Source: an uncultured Lentisphaeria bacterium | GTDB lineage: Bacteria > Verrucomicrobiota > Lentisphaeria > Victivallales > Victivallaceae | Assembly: GCA_949282965.1 (NCBI GenBank) | Contig: CASDQW010000041.1 | Location: forward strand, 1 to 48,063 | Reading direction: 5' to 3' | DNA length: 48,063 nucleotides | Program-made: the position numbers and the translations under genes | Shown here: positions 1 through 8,619 of the stretch, in pieces | Numbering within the stretch: the first letter of the stretch is position 1 | Layout of the letters: the number at the start of each line of letters is the position of its first letter | Notes under the pieces: model-generated | Seen by the model: the letters and a program-made list of their open reading frames with translations, nothing else | Databases searched by the model: none | Told to the model about the DNA's origin: nothing

Positions 1-356
1 GCAAGTTTTTTGCGCCAACGCGACATTGTCGACTGATCGGTCGGATATTCATGCTCAAAATAAATCCCTCCGGTAAAATACTGCCAGTAAGGATTTTCAA
101 GCCATTCATCAAGAACGGCTTCGTCACTCATGCCGCTCGCGTATTTCAGATAATGCAGCGCGACCATCAGGCGAACTGGACAGGAGGGACGACCGTTATC
201 TGCACAAAAGCTTGCCGACAAGCCGTCCTCAAAACTCTGCCAATCAATCGCATCGGCAAGTTTTACCATCGCGTGGCGCGGGGATACTATATCACGCAAC
301 AAGGGTTTGAACAGATCTCCCTGCTGTTCCTTGCGAGTATCACTCTTTGTCATCAT
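1..356 (-). CDS. IS5-family transposase, N-terminal part (runs off window)
   Basis: Reading the minus strand from ATG at 356 gives an open frame of 118 codons to the window edge. It begins MMTKSDTRKEQQGDLFKPLL and contains the blocks SPRHAMVKLADAIDW, GRPSCPVRLMVALHYLK and DQSTMSRWRKK. These match the N-terminal domain (DUF772 type) of IS5-group transposases, which precedes the DDE catalytic domain; that catalytic part lies outside the window. The first codon could be either of two adjacent ATGs (356 or 353). The flank 357-480 is much more AT-rich than the DNA after 485, which fits an insertion-element end close to 480. I could not identify a terminal inverted repeat. The family call is firm from the conserved N-terminus; the exact IS subgroup is not resolved. 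Confidence 0.85.
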   Translation of the reverse strand, partial: MMTKSDTRKEQQGDLFKPLLRDIVSPRHAMVKLADAIDWQSFEDGLSASFCADNGRPSCPVRLMVALHYLKYASGMSDEAVLDEWLENPYWQYFTGGIYFEHEYPTDQSTMSRWRKKL

Positions 357-620
357 TTTGCAAGCTTTCTTTCGATTTTATACGAGTTTCTTGCAATAAT
401 ATATCATGAAAAATCATGGTTTCCCATTGATATTCAGATTGTTATATTATTTTTCATAATCGACTATATTATACTGTAAAAAAGATGATTTGCAAAATCC
501 ATCCTCATCCTCGCATGGCCACCGCCCTCCCGGGGAAGCCCGGCGCGTCGTCCGTCCCTGTCGCGACGACCAGGCTGCCGCCCACCTTCGGCAGATATAC
601 CGGAAAATCCATTCCGGCAT
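357..620. other. Gap between IS transposase and GH28 promoter; no gene called
   Basis: The first part (357-480) is AT-rich and is probably the IS end. From about 485 the composition turns GC-rich. A plus-strand frame opens at 485 in phase with the GH28 gene, but a promoter at 621-649 and a ribosome site at 673-676 place the real GH28 start at 686. A short minus-strand frame (about 640 down to 505, with VGGSLVVATGTDDAPG) reads somewhat protein-like. It could be the tail of a gene cut by the insertion element, but this is too weak to call. Confidence 0.4.
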
Positions 621-649
621 TTGCAAAACCATTGCCGGATGCGTATCTT
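621..649 (+). promoter_or_regulatory. Sigma70-type promoter for the GH28 gene
   Basis: TTGCAA (621-626), 17-base spacer, TATCTT (644-649). Transcription would begin near 656, which supports the GH28 start at 686 and excludes the upstream in-frame ATG at 485. Confidence 0.6.
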
Positions 650-685
650 ATCCGCAAAACCAGCAATCTACCGGAGTCGATCGAC

Positions 686-2032
686 ATGTTTTCAGTACGG
701 GATTTCGGTGCCAGAGGCGACGGCCGCACCCTGGACACGGCGGCCATTCAGGCCGCGATCGACGCCGCCGCCGCGACGGGCGGCGGCAAGGTGGTGCTGC
801 CGCCCGGCGTCTACCGCTCCGGCACGCTGCGCCTCGCCGACCGCCTGACGCTGCATCTGGCAACCGGCGCCGTGCTGGCCGCTTCCGGCGACATCGCCGA
901 TTACCGGGAAGATTCCGAAGCATTGCCCCAGTCATTGCACCACTATCTGCTGGAAGGGCGCGGGGTAAACCACCTCGTCGTGGAAGGCGGCGGATGCATC
1001 GAAGGTTCCGGAGACGCCTTCTGGGAAAAGGAGCTTCTTTCCGGTGCCGCCGTCGAATCGCTGCCGTCGGAGCCGGAACCGCTGCGCTATGAAGTTTTCA
1101 AACCGCGTCCCGTCCGGCCCTGTCTCCTGTATCTGCGCGACTGCACCGATGTCACGCTGCGCGACTTCTCCATTACCAACGCTCCGGCCTACACCATCTG
1201 GCTTCTGGGATGCGAACAAATCTGTATCCGGGGACTGACCGTCCGCAATTCCCGGTTCGGACCGAACACCGACGTTCTGGATATCGACTGCTGTCGCCGG
1301 GTCCGGATCAGCGACTGTGATCTGGAGGCGGGCGACGACTGCATCGCGTTGAAAAGCGATATCTTCCGGCTCGGCCGCCCCGCCGTCTGCGAAGATGTTG
1401 TGGTAACCAATTGCGTGCTGTCAAGCGCCACCTGCGCGGTGCGTATCGGCTATGAAGGAGACGGACCGATCCGCGACTGTGTCTTCAGCAACCTGGCCAT
1501 TCGCGATGCCCGGCATGGAATCGACCTGGTTTCGATCCTTCCGGTGGTGCATTTCACCCGGATCGACTCGGGTGCGGTCATCGAACGGATCCTCTTCAGC
1601 GATATTGTCATGCGCAACGTGGGACAGGCACTCTTCATCTGGGCCGGCAGGGAAGCGCCGCGAACCGGTGGTTACCGTGGACACATCAGCGATCTCATGT
1701 TCCGCAACATCATCGCCGACAGCGTGGCCACCAGTTACATCGGCAGCCGGGACGACTGCGCCGTCCGGCGTCTTTCCTTGGGCGACGTCGTGCTGCAGGT
1801 GCGTTCCGCCGCGCCGGACATGCCGCCGGACGCGGACTGCCGCGCCGTCCCGTCCCACTGGGGCGGCAACTGGAAATCCGGAGTGCTGGCGCTGCGCCGG
1901 ATTGACGACATTTGCCTCAACAATGTGCGTTTGTCGCAGGAGAGCGGTCCGCATCCGGCACTGCACTGGACGGCGGTCGAAAACCTCTCCATCGACGGCG
2001 CGCCGCAATCGGGAAACGGTCCGGAAACATGA
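686..2032 (+). CDS. Glycoside hydrolase family 28 protein (polygalacturonase-like)
   Basis: A 448-residue right-handed beta-helix protein of the GH28/pectate-lyase superfamily, which hydrolyses galacturonan or rhamnogalacturonan backbones. It opens with the typical FSVRDFGARGDGRTLDTAAIQ segment of GH28 and pectate-lyase-3 proteins. The GH28 acid motifs are visible as NTD (residues 194-196) and GDDC (from residue 216). The third motif is degenerate (RHG in place of GHG) and the usual RIK is replaced by VRIGYEGDG, so the substrate may be other than plain homogalacturonan. No signal peptide is evident from this start, so it may act on imported oligomers. The start was chosen from GGAG at 673-676 and the promoter at 621-649. 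It is followed after 85 bases by a URO-D-family gene, probably co-transcribed. Confidence 0.85.
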   Translation: MFSVRDFGARGDGRTLDTAAIQAAIDAAAATGGGKVVLPPGVYRSGTLRLADRLTLHLATGAVLAASGDIADYREDSEALPQSLHHYLLEGRGVNHLVVEGGGCIEGSGDAFWEKELLSGAAVESLPSEPEPLRYEVFKPRPVRPCLLYLRDCTDVTLRDFSITNAPAYTIWLLGCEQICIRGLTVRNSRFGPNTDVLDIDCCRRVRISDCDLEAGDDCIALKSDIFRLGRPAVCEDVVVTNCVLSSATCAVRIGYEGDGPIRDCVFSNLAIRDARHGIDLVSILPVVHFTRIDSGAVIERILFSDIVMRNVGQALFIWAGREAPRTGGYRGHISDLMFRNIIADSVATSYIGSRDDCAVRRLSLGDVVLQVRSAAPDMPPDADCRAVPSHWGGNWKSGVLALRRIDDICLNNVRLSQESGPHPALHWTAVENLSIDGAPQSGNGPET

Positions 2033-2117
2033 TGGGCCGTCCGTTCATGGCGCAATTTCGAAAGACGTTTTTTCATGGACTTTGAATCCCTTTCATACCA
2101 TCAAACCAGGAGTGATC

Positions 2118-3239
2118 ATGCCGATTCAACCGCTGTGGCCGCCGTGGCCGGGCACGATGTCCGGCCGGGAACGATTCCGCCGCCAGATGCATTTCCAGAG
2201 CTTCGACCGCACGTTTCACATGGAATTCGGCTACTGGGACGAAAATTTCACCCAGTGGCCCCTCTTCGTCGAAAACGGCATTCATAACAATGAGGAGGCA
2301 GATCGTTTCTTCAATTTCGACCGGATCGCCACGATCACGCCCAACGCCTGGATGCAGCCGGCTTTTGAGGTGAAAGTCATCGAGCGGCGCGGCGACGTGA
2401 ACATCATCACCAACCGGGACGGTCTGCTGGCCGAGGTTCCGGCCGACGGGCACGACACCATTCCGCATTTTCTCAAGTCGAGCATCACCACCCCCGACGA
2501 CTGGAAACGCTGCAAGGAGGAACGTTTCCGGCGCGATGATCCCGTGCGGATACCGGATCTGGCCGCGCTCCGGGCGGCGCATCCGGCCGATCGCGACTAC
2601 CCGCTTGGCGTCGGCTGCGGTTCAATGATCGGCAAAATCCGCGACATGCTGACGTTCGAAGGGCTTGCCTACGCGGTTTACGATTATCCCGACATGGTCG
2701 AGGACATGGGCGAAACCTGCGGCGTGCGGGTGGAGGATTTCCTGGATCGGATCCTGCCTCATTTCGATTTTGATTTTGCGTCCGGCTGGGAGGACATCTG
2801 CTTCAAAAACGGGCCGATCGTCTCCGTTGATTTTTTCCGCAGCGTGGTTATGCCGCGCTACCAACGCATCCGCCGCAAACTCGATGCTTACGGCATCGAC
2901 CTCTGGTATACCGACTGCGACGGAGACGTGCGCCCGCTGCTGCCGTATTTTCTGGAAGGCGGCATCAACTGCCTGTTTCCCTTCGAAGTAATGGGCTGCG
3001 CCCACCCCGGGGAACTGCTCGACCGGTATCCGGGCGTACTGCGGATCATGGGCGGCGTGGACAAGATTCAACTCGGCTCCGGCCGCGATGCCATCCGGCG
3101 TTATCTGGAAACCCTCGTGCCCTATGTCGAACGCGGCGGCTTCATTCCGTTCTGCGACCACCGTTGTCCGCCGAACGTGCCGCCGGAGGATTACCTTTAT
3201 TATCTCGAGTTGAAACGGAAGATGTTCGGCTTGCAATAA
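2118..3239 (+). CDS. URO-D-family protein (uroporphyrinogen decarboxylase / corrinoid methyltransferase superfamily)
   Basis: A 373-residue protein with the TIM-barrel layout of PF01208. The start ATG has AGGAG five bases upstream (2108-2112). It belongs to a divergent subgroup frequent in sugar loci of Lentisphaerota-like genomes. The C-terminal half has YTDCDGD, then PFEVMGC, then IMGGVDK and FIPFCDHRCPPNVP. The zinc motif H-x-C of MtaA/MtbA methyltransferases is not conserved: an Asp precedes the Cys. Known family members either decarboxylate uroporphyrinogen or move methyl groups between corrinoid and thiol. Placement after a GH28 gene argues for the latter class or an unknown sugar-linked role rather than haem synthesis. 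The exact reaction is unknown. Confidence 0.75.
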   Translation: MPIQPLWPPWPGTMSGRERFRRQMHFQSFDRTFHMEFGYWDENFTQWPLFVENGIHNNEEADRFFNFDRIATITPNAWMQPAFEVKVIERRGDVNIITNRDGLLAEVPADGHDTIPHFLKSSITTPDDWKRCKEERFRRDDPVRIPDLAALRAAHPADRDYPLGVGCGSMIGKIRDMLTFEGLAYAVYDYPDMVEDMGETCGVRVEDFLDRILPHFDFDFASGWEDICFKNGPIVSVDFFRSVVMPRYQRIRRKLDAYGIDLWYTDCDGDVRPLLPYFLEGGINCLFPFEVMGCAHPGELLDRYPGVLRIMGGVDKIQLGSGRDAIRRYLETLVPYVERGGFIPFCDHRCPPNVPPEDYLYYLELKRKMFGLQ

Positions 3240-3327
3240 CCGGTTCCGGCCCGGAATCAAAGTTCGAGCTCTTGCCGAAGCGACCGCGGGAGTTGCGCTG
3301 CCGCGCCGCGTTGCGCCCCGCCCCGGC

Positions 3328-4176
3328 TCAGCGGCGCAGCAACCGGGTCGAAATGCCCGCGGGCAACTCCCGACCGCCCGCTTCGGGAATACTCATTTCA
3401 CAAGAGCTCAATTCCCCCGCTCCGCCGAAAACCTGCCGCAGCAGCCGCTCCAGCACCAGCGGCGTAAATCCCGGAGAATGGCAGCTGAGCTCCACGCAGT
3501 ACGGCCGGGCCGGATCAATCAGTTCCCGACACAGCTGCAAAAGCGCCGGCAGATCGGTCTCGATCTTCCAGACCTGACCGCTGCTGCCGCGCCCGAAGGT
3601 CGGCGGATCCAGGGCGATCAGTTGATACCGGTTGCCGCGGCGAACCTCCCGCCGGCAGAATTTCATGACATCGTCCACGATCCAGCGGATGCGGTCAGGC
3701 ACGTCCGCGTTCATGGTCTGATTCTGCCGCCCCCATTCCACCATGCCCCGCGCGGCGTCGAGGTGGCAGACCGCGGCACCGCCCCGCGCCATCGCCATGG
3801 ACCCCACGCCGGAATAGGCGAACAAATTCAGCGCCGGCGTTCCCGGTCCGAATTCCCGCAGCAGCTCTTCAAAAAAACGCCAGTTCCGGAACTGCTCCGC
3901 GAAAAACCCCAGATGGCCGAAGCCGGTCGGCTTCACCAGCAGCCGGAAGCCGCCCCACGCCACCGTCCAGGCTTCCGGAGCCGGACGCCGCCATTCCCAA
4001 TGCCCGCCGCCGGTGCTGTTGCGGTGAAAAATCCCGTCCGCGGCCGCCCATTCCGCCGCCGGCAGCGACGGCGCCCAGAAAGCATTGAGCGCAGGGCGAA
4101 TCAGTCGCCACGGCCCGACCTGTTCCAATTTACTCAAACGGCCGCTGTCCAGCAGCCGGTATTCTGCAATTTCCAC
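3328..4176 (-). CDS. Class I SAM-dependent methyltransferase, RlmI-like
   Basis: A 282-residue protein resembling the catalytic part of RlmI/RlmK-type 23S rRNA cytosine-5 methyltransferases (COG1092). The SAM-binding glycine loop is LNLFAYSGVGSMAMA, followed by an acidic residue at the end of the next strand (CHLDAARGM). The motif LDPPTFGRG gives the DPP(T/S)F signature of nucleic-acid methyltransferases. The N-terminal PUA domain of full RlmI appears to be missing or reduced, since the protein begins with about 90 residues of unrelated sequence. The start is GTG at 4176; no strong ribosome site is seen. It lies 49 bases after nagA on the same strand and probably shares its transcript. The substrate is likely rRNA, by inference only. 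Confidence 0.75.
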   Translation of the reverse strand: MEIAEYRLLDSGRLSKLEQVGPWRLIRPALNAFWAPSLPAAEWAAADGIFHRNSTGGGHWEWRRPAPEAWTVAWGGFRLLVKPTGFGHLGFFAEQFRNWRFFEELLREFGPGTPALNLFAYSGVGSMAMARGGAAVCHLDAARGMVEWGRQNQTMNADVPDRIRWIVDDVMKFCRREVRRGNRYQLIALDPPTFGRGSSGQVWKIETDLPALLQLCRELIDPARPYCVELSCHSPGFTPLVLERLLRQVFGGAGELSSCEMSIPEAGGRELPAGISTRLLRR

Positions 4177-4225
4177 GTTTCTTGCCTGTTGGTTCCGGAT
4201 GCGGCGCGCCGGAGAGCACGCCGGA

Positions 4226-5401
4226 TCAAGCCTGATAAACGATTTCCCCGTTGCGCACCGTCATCAGCGGCCGGTTGGTGTGACATTCGAAAATTGCCAG
4301 ATCCGCCCGCTTGTTCGGCAGCAGCGTGCCGCGGTCGAAAAGCCCCAGCGACTCCGCCGGATTGCGCGTGACCGCCGCCGCCGCCTGAATTTCCGGCAGA
4401 TGCCCGCAACTCATCAGGCTGTGCCAGCCGGAATCCAGCATGGTCGTCGTGCCCGCCAGCGTCCGCTGGGCAGTCTGGGAAAAACCGTTTTCCACCCGGA
4501 TCGCCGACGGCCCGATCCGATACTCGCCGTTGGGCATGCCCGCCGCCATCGTGCAGTCGCTGATCCCGACGATCTGATTGGTCGGTTTGCAACGACAGGC
4601 CAGATCCACCATGCGCGGATGCACATGCCGGCCGTCGATGATCATCTCCACCGTCACCCGGTTGTCGGTCAGCGCGATGTTGGACAAACTCATATCCCGC
4701 TGATGCATCGGCGGCATGCCGTTGAACAGATGGGTACAGTGGCTTGCCCCGGCGTCGATCGCGCGCAACGTTTCGATATCATCCGCCACGCTGTGCCCCA
4801 TGGACGGCTTCACTTCGGATTCGACCAGAAACTCCACCAGATCCACCGCCCCCTCCAGTTCCGGCGCAAAAGTCATCAGCTTGACCTTGCCGCCGCCCGC
4901 CGCCAGCAGTTCGCGGGCGTACCCCAGATCGATCGGCAGAATGGCGCTGGCCTCCTGTGCTCCGCGTTTGAGCGGGTTGATGAACGGTCCTTCCAGATTG
5001 ATGCCCGCCACGACCGCCCCTCCCAGCGGTTGCTCCATCAGCTCGGAAAGCTCCCGGAGATTTTCCAGCATCACCTCCGGCTGGTCAGCCACCACGGTGG
5101 GGACAAACGTCGTTACCCCACGTTCCGCCAGAAGCCGGCTCATATCCTCCAGCCGCCGGGGCGACTGCCGGACCGAAGAGCAGTCAAAGCCCCCCGCGCC
5201 GTGAATATGCGTATCGATAAACCCCGGCGTCAAATAGGCGTTGGAGAATTCATGCACCTCCACCTCCGGCTCCAGGGAAAATCCGGAAATGCCGCCGACC
5301 GCCAGAATGCGTTCGTTTTCACAGAGCACCGCCGCATGGTCAATGCGCTTTTCCGGGGTCAGCAGATAATCCACCACATACAGCCGCCGAATCCGTTTCA
5401 T
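4226..5401 (-). CDS. nagA: N-acetylglucosamine-6-phosphate deacetylase
   Basis: A 391-residue cytoplasmic amidohydrolase that removes acetate from GlcNAc-6-phosphate, feeding amino sugars into glycolysis or cell-wall synthesis. Metal and substrate motifs in order: DTHIHGAGG near residue 60, NLEGPFIN with the metal-binding Glu, MGHS, HCTHLFNGMPP, and GISDCTMAAG carrying the catalytic Asp. Family members usually have TDA where this protein has SDC. Length matches typical NagA (about 380-400). The ATG at 5401 overlaps the stop of the upstream TrmH-type gene as ATGA, indicating translational coupling; AAGGA lies ten bases upstream. No nagB is visible in the window. Confidence 0.9.
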   Translation of the reverse strand: MKRIRRLYVVDYLLTPEKRIDHAAVLCENERILAVGGISGFSLEPEVEVHEFSNAYLTPGFIDTHIHGAGGFDCSSVRQSPRRLEDMSRLLAERGVTTFVPTVVADQPEVMLENLRELSELMEQPLGGAVVAGINLEGPFINPLKRGAQEASAILPIDLGYARELLAAGGGKVKLMTFAPELEGAVDLVEFLVESEVKPSMGHSVADDIETLRAIDAGASHCTHLFNGMPPMHQRDMSLSNIALTDNRVTVEMIIDGRHVHPRMVDLACRCKPTNQIVGISDCTMAAGMPNGEYRIGPSAIRVENGFSQTAQRTLAGTTTMLDSGWHSLMSCGHLPEIQAAAAVTRNPAESLGLFDRGTLLPNKRADLAIFECHTNRPLMTVRNGEIVYQA

Positions 5402-6234
5402 CCTTCCGCCGTCCTTTCCGCGTTCCGGCTCCGCCACCGGCGCTGGCGCGCCGCCTCGTACAGCAAAATGGTCGTCGCAGTCGCCACATTCAGCGAATCG
5501 ATCTTCCCCAGCATCGGGATGCGCACCGGCAGGTCGGAATGTTCCATCCACAGCTCAGTCAGCCCGCACTGCTCGGTCCCCACCACAATCGCCACCGGAC
5601 CGGTCATATCCACTTCCGTGTAAATTTGTTTGGCATGCGGCGTCGCTGCCAGAATCTGAATCCCGTTCTCCCGCAGCCAGTCAAACGCCTCCGACCCGGT
5701 CGCCTCCGCCAGCGGCACGGAAAACAGCGCTCCGGTACTGGCCCGGATCACGTTCGGATTGTAAATGTCCGTACATTTGTCGCAGATGATCAGCCCGTCC
5801 ACCCCGGCGGCATCCGCGCTGCGCAGAATCGAGCCGAGATTGCCCGGCTTCTCCACCGCCTCCGCCACCAGATAAAGACCATCCGGATAACGGGGAATCG
5901 CCGCCAGCGTATGCCGTTTCATCCGGGCGACGGCAATCAGGCCTTCGGGGCGGTCGCGGTACGCCATTTTCACCAGCAGGTGCGGGGCGACTTCCATGAC
6001 CCGCACGCCCGCGGCCGCCAGCGACTCCAGCAGGGGATATTCGTTTTCCCCCAGAAACAGCTCCGGCGCGAAAAAGCATTCCACCAGCTCCAGGCCGTAC
6101 TCCCGCGCCCGGGTCAGCTCGCGATACCCTTCCAGCACCGTCAACTGTTCCCGCTCGCGGTCCCGGCGGTCCCGCAGACGGATCACGTGTTTGACTGCCT
6201 CATTCCGGGCGCTGGTGATTTTCAAAAATTCCAT
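5398..6234 (-). CDS. TrmH-family (SpoU) RNA 2'-O-methyltransferase
   Basis: A 278-residue protein with an N-terminal L30e-like substrate-recognition part (MEFLKITSARNEAVKH, the usual opening of this family) and a C-terminal SPOUT domain. The three SPOUT motifs are visible: EKPGNLGSILRSADAAG, VVGTEQCGL and SLNVATATTILLYEA. It should 2'-O-methylate a ribose in 23S rRNA or tRNA; the target is not decidable. Two upstream in-frame ATGs (6312 and 6372) were rejected, because a good promoter has its -10 at 6313-6318 and transcription would start after both. Its stop overlaps the nagA start. Confidence 0.85.
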   Translation of the reverse strand: MEFLKITSARNEAVKHVIRLRDRRDREREQLTVLEGYRELTRAREYGLELVECFFAPELFLGENEYPLLESLAAAGVRVMEVAPHLLVKMAYRDRPEGLIAVARMKRHTLAAIPRYPDGLYLVAEAVEKPGNLGSILRSADAAGVDGLIICDKCTDIYNPNVIRASTGALFSVPLAEATGSEAFDWLRENGIQILAATPHAKQIYTEVDMTGPVAIVVGTEQCGLTELWMEHSDLPVRIPMLGKIDSLNVATATTILLYEAARQRRWRSRNAERTAEG

Positions 6235-6312
6235 GATTTGATTCCACTCCGCGCCTTCCCCCTCCCAGCCGGTCCGGTCGAACGGTAAAAAAAGACGCTG
6301 TTCTTTTTTCAT

Positions 6313-6341
6313 AAAATACTTCCCGCGCCGCATTTTTGCAA
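6313..6341 (-). promoter_or_regulatory. Promoter for TrmH-nagA-methyltransferase operon
   Basis: On the minus strand TTGCAA (6341-6336), 17-base spacer, TATTTT (6318-6313). It settles the TrmH start at 6234. Only eight bases separate this -35 from the divergent waaG -35. Confidence 0.55.
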
Positions 6342-6349
6342 GGAGGTTC

Positions 6350-6378
6350 TTGCGTAATCGGTCGAACGGCACTATATT
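6350..6378 (+). promoter_or_regulatory. Promoter for waaG-waaP
   Basis: TTGCGT (6350-6355), 17-base spacer, TATATT (6373-6378), 32 bases before the waaG start. Confidence 0.55.
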
Positions 6379-6410
6379 TAGCCGGGAATTTCAGGGAAAC
6401 GGATGGACGC

Positions 6411-7538
6411 ATGAAGATTTCTTTTGCCATTTTCAAATATTTTCCGCACGGGGGACTGCAGTCGGACTTCCGGAGAATCGTCACCGAATGCGTGAACCGG
6501 GGACACGAGGTCATCATTTACGCCGGTGCCTGGGAGGGGCCGGAAATCCCCGGCACCACACTCCGAAAAGTCCCCGTGCGCGGCTGGACCAACCACGCCC
6601 GGGCGAAGAGTTTCGAGCGCCGGCTTCCGGCCATGCGCGGGGGCGATGCGGACGCCGTGCTGGTGGGATTCAACCGCATGGCGGGGCTGGACGTTTATTT
6701 CGCCGCCGACAACTGCTTTGCGCTGGAATCCGCCGCGAAAGCCGGGTGGCGCCGCTGGTTCACCCGCCGCTACCGGGTTTACGAAGCGATGGAACGGGCG
6801 GTCTTCGCCGAACCGTCCCGGACGATGATCATGCATCTTACCGAACGACAGAAGGAAGATTTCCGCGCCTGTTACGGCACCCCCGAAAAGCGTTTCCGCC
6901 GGCTGCCCCCCGAAATCGATCCCAACCGCGCCCGTCCCGCTTCCGAGGCGGAAGCCGCCGCCATCCGCGCCGAAACCCGGACCGAATTTCGGCTGCATGC
7001 CAACGACCGGCTGCTGCTGCAGGTTTGTTCGGGATTTGCCACCAAAGGAGTGGACCGGACGCTTCGGGCGCTGGCTTCTTTGCCGGAGAACCTGCGCCGT
7101 CGCACGCTGCTGCTGATCGTCGGCCGCGAAACCTCCGGTCGCTTCCAGCGCCTGGCCCATCGTCTGCACATTGCCGACCGGGTGGTTTTCACCGGGCCAC
7201 GCGACGATATCGGTCGGCTTCTGCTTGGCGCGGACCTGATGGTCCATCCCGCCCGCAAGGAAGCCACCGGAACGGTGCTGGCCGAAGCCGTCGCCGCCGG
7301 GCTGCCGGTACTCTGCAGCGGCAACTGCGGGTACGCCCATCTGGTCCGGGAGGCGGGTGGAATCGTCCTGCCGGAACCATTTGATGCGAACGTGCTGCAC
7401 CGCGAACTGCTGGGAGTGCTGGAACATCCGCAGCGGCTCCGCGAATGGCAGGCGGCAGCACAGAAGCATGCGCGCAAAGTGCATTTTCAGGGCCGGGCCG
7501 CCACCGCGGCCAACGTCATCGAGGGTTGTGCCCGATGA
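6411..7538 (+). CDS. waaG: LPS core glycosyltransferase, WaaG-like (GT4)
   Basis: A 375-residue GT-B glycosyltransferase of family GT4, closest in appearance to WaaG (RfaG), which adds the first hexose to the inner heptose of the LPS core at the cytoplasmic face. The N-terminus MKISFAIFKYFPHGGLQ matches the acceptor domain, with the conserved GGLQ loop. The C-terminal nucleotide-sugar domain has LQVCSGFATKGVDR and the EX7E motif as KEATGTVLAEA. Start ATG at 6411 fits the family N-terminus; only a weak GGA-type ribosome site is seen. It overlaps waaP by ATGA, so the two are coupled. Presence of both genes indicates a Gram-negative outer membrane with a phosphorylated heptose-type core. Confidence 0.85.
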   Translation: MKISFAIFKYFPHGGLQSDFRRIVTECVNRGHEVIIYAGAWEGPEIPGTTLRKVPVRGWTNHARAKSFERRLPAMRGGDADAVLVGFNRMAGLDVYFAADNCFALESAAKAGWRRWFTRRYRVYEAMERAVFAEPSRTMIMHLTERQKEDFRACYGTPEKRFRRLPPEIDPNRARPASEAEAAAIRAETRTEFRLHANDRLLLQVCSGFATKGVDRTLRALASLPENLRRRTLLLIVGRETSGRFQRLAHRLHIADRVVFTGPRDDIGRLLLGADLMVHPARKEATGTVLAEAVAAGLPVLCSGNCGYAHLVREAGGIVLPEPFDANVLHRELLGVLEHPQRLREWQAAAQKHARKVHFQGRAATAANVIEGCAR

Positions 7539-8341
7539 ACGAATGCTTTCTGGACGAAACTTTTCGGCGGGTCTGGCACGACCGGCATCCGTTTGACGCG
7601 GTCTGCGCTATCGAGGGGGAAGTCTTCCGCAATGTCAAAACCCGGAAAACCTTCCGTTTTGAACTGGAGAACCGCGCCTATTTCGCCAAGGTTCACCGCG
7701 GCGTCGGCTGGCGGGAAATCTTCAAAAATCTGTTCCAGCTGAAACTTCCCGTCCTCGGCGCCGCCAACGAATACCGCGCACTGCGCAAACTTGAAACCCT
7801 CGGCATCGACACCATGACCCCCTGCGCCTACGGTTCCTACGGCTGGAACCCGGCCACGCGACGCTCATTTCTGATTACCGCCGAACTGGCGGACACCGTC
7901 AGTCTGGAAGATTACTGCCGGGATTGGACGCTGCATCCACCTGCATTCCGGGAAAAAGCGGCGCTGATCGCCCGGGTCGGCGAAATGGCCGGAACCATGC
8001 ACCGCAACGGCTTGAACCACCGCGACTGTTACATCTGCCACTTCCTGCTGGAACGTGCCACTGCCGGAACCACTGCTCCCCGCCTGCACGTGATCGACCT
8101 GCATCGCGCCCAGCTGCGGCGCCGGACCCCTTACCGCTATGCGGTCAAGGATACGGCCGGACTCTGGTTTTCCGCCATGGATGCGGGTTTGACGCGGCAC
8201 GACCGGCTGCGCTTCATCCGCGCCTATTCCGGCAAACCGCTGCGTGACGCATGGCGCGACGACTGCCGCTTCTGGCGCGACGTGGACCGTACCGCCCGAA
8301 AACTGTACTGCAAAGTGCACGGTCGCGCCCCCGCCTGCTGA
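7535..8341 (+). CDS. waaP: LPS core heptose (I) kinase, WaaP-like
   Basis: A 268-residue member of the RfaP/WaaP kinase family, which phosphorylates the first heptose of the LPS inner core and stabilises the outer membrane. Kinase-like features in order: the ATP-anchoring Lys in YFAKVHRG, the helix-C Glu in NEYRAL, the catalytic loop LNHRDCYICHF (HRD with catalytic Asp), and the metal-binding VIDLHRAQ (DLH in place of DFG). Length is typical (about 265). The start ATG overlaps the waaG stop, the same arrangement as in many rfa loci. No heptosyltransferase genes are in the window. Confidence 0.88.
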   Translation: MNECFLDETFRRVWHDRHPFDAVCAIEGEVFRNVKTRKTFRFELENRAYFAKVHRGVGWREIFKNLFQLKLPVLGAANEYRALRKLETLGIDTMTPCAYGSYGWNPATRRSFLITAELADTVSLEDYCRDWTLHPPAFREKAALIARVGEMAGTMHRNGLNHRDCYICHFLLERATAGTTAPRLHVIDLHRAQLRRRTPYRYAVKDTAGLWFSAMDAGLTRHDRLRFIRAYSGKPLRDAWRDDCRFWRDVDRTARKLYCKVHGRAPAC

Positions 8342-8534
8342 TCGCAGAAAAACGTATCGTCATTCCCCCGCTGCCCCGCTCCGGAAAACTTTCCCGGCGT
8401 CCATTTTCACCTGTTTCGTCCCCATTCGGAACAACTCCCGCACCAACTCCATGAGCGAGTGGATGATAGGATATAAATCCGACCAATTCAACCACTTCCA
8501 TCTTAAAAAACCGACTCTTTTTTTTCTGATTCTC
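8342..8534. other. Gap before cassette 1; nothing called
   Basis: No gene, clear terminator or tRNA was recognised here. Composition falls sharply towards AT in the second half as the cassette 1 promoter region begins. Confidence 0.4.
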
Positions 8535-8563
8535 TTGCTTTCTTGATGCAATTGGTCTATAAT
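8535..8563 (+). promoter_or_regulatory. Strong promoter for cassette 1 regulator
   Basis: TTGCTT (8535-8540), 17-base spacer, perfect TATAAT (8558-8563). Three TTC(A/G)-type elements follow at about 10-11 base steps (8563, 8574, 8584), between the -10 and the start codon, a plausible place for an autoregulatory operator. Confidence 0.65.
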
Positions 8564-8619
8564 TTCATCAGACATTCGAAAATATTCAACCACTTTTTTG
8601 CGGAGAGTCGTCCCCCATC

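Noticed and set aside
485..685. In-frame N-terminal extension of the GH28 gene from ATG 485
   Set aside because: A promoter (621-649) and GGAG (673-676) lie inside it, and the extension has no similarity to the family; start 686 gives the normal N-terminus.
505..747. Minus-strand frame with some protein-like character (VGGSLVVATGTDDAPG)
   Set aside because: Short, overlaps the GH28 promoter and start, no ribosome site; possibly a remnant cut by the IS element but not supportable.
4085..5623. Long plus-strand frame opposite nagA and the TrmH gene
   Set aside because: Antisense shadow of GC-rich genes: His/Arg/Gln-rich, no family resemblance, while both minus-strand genes have full motif sets.
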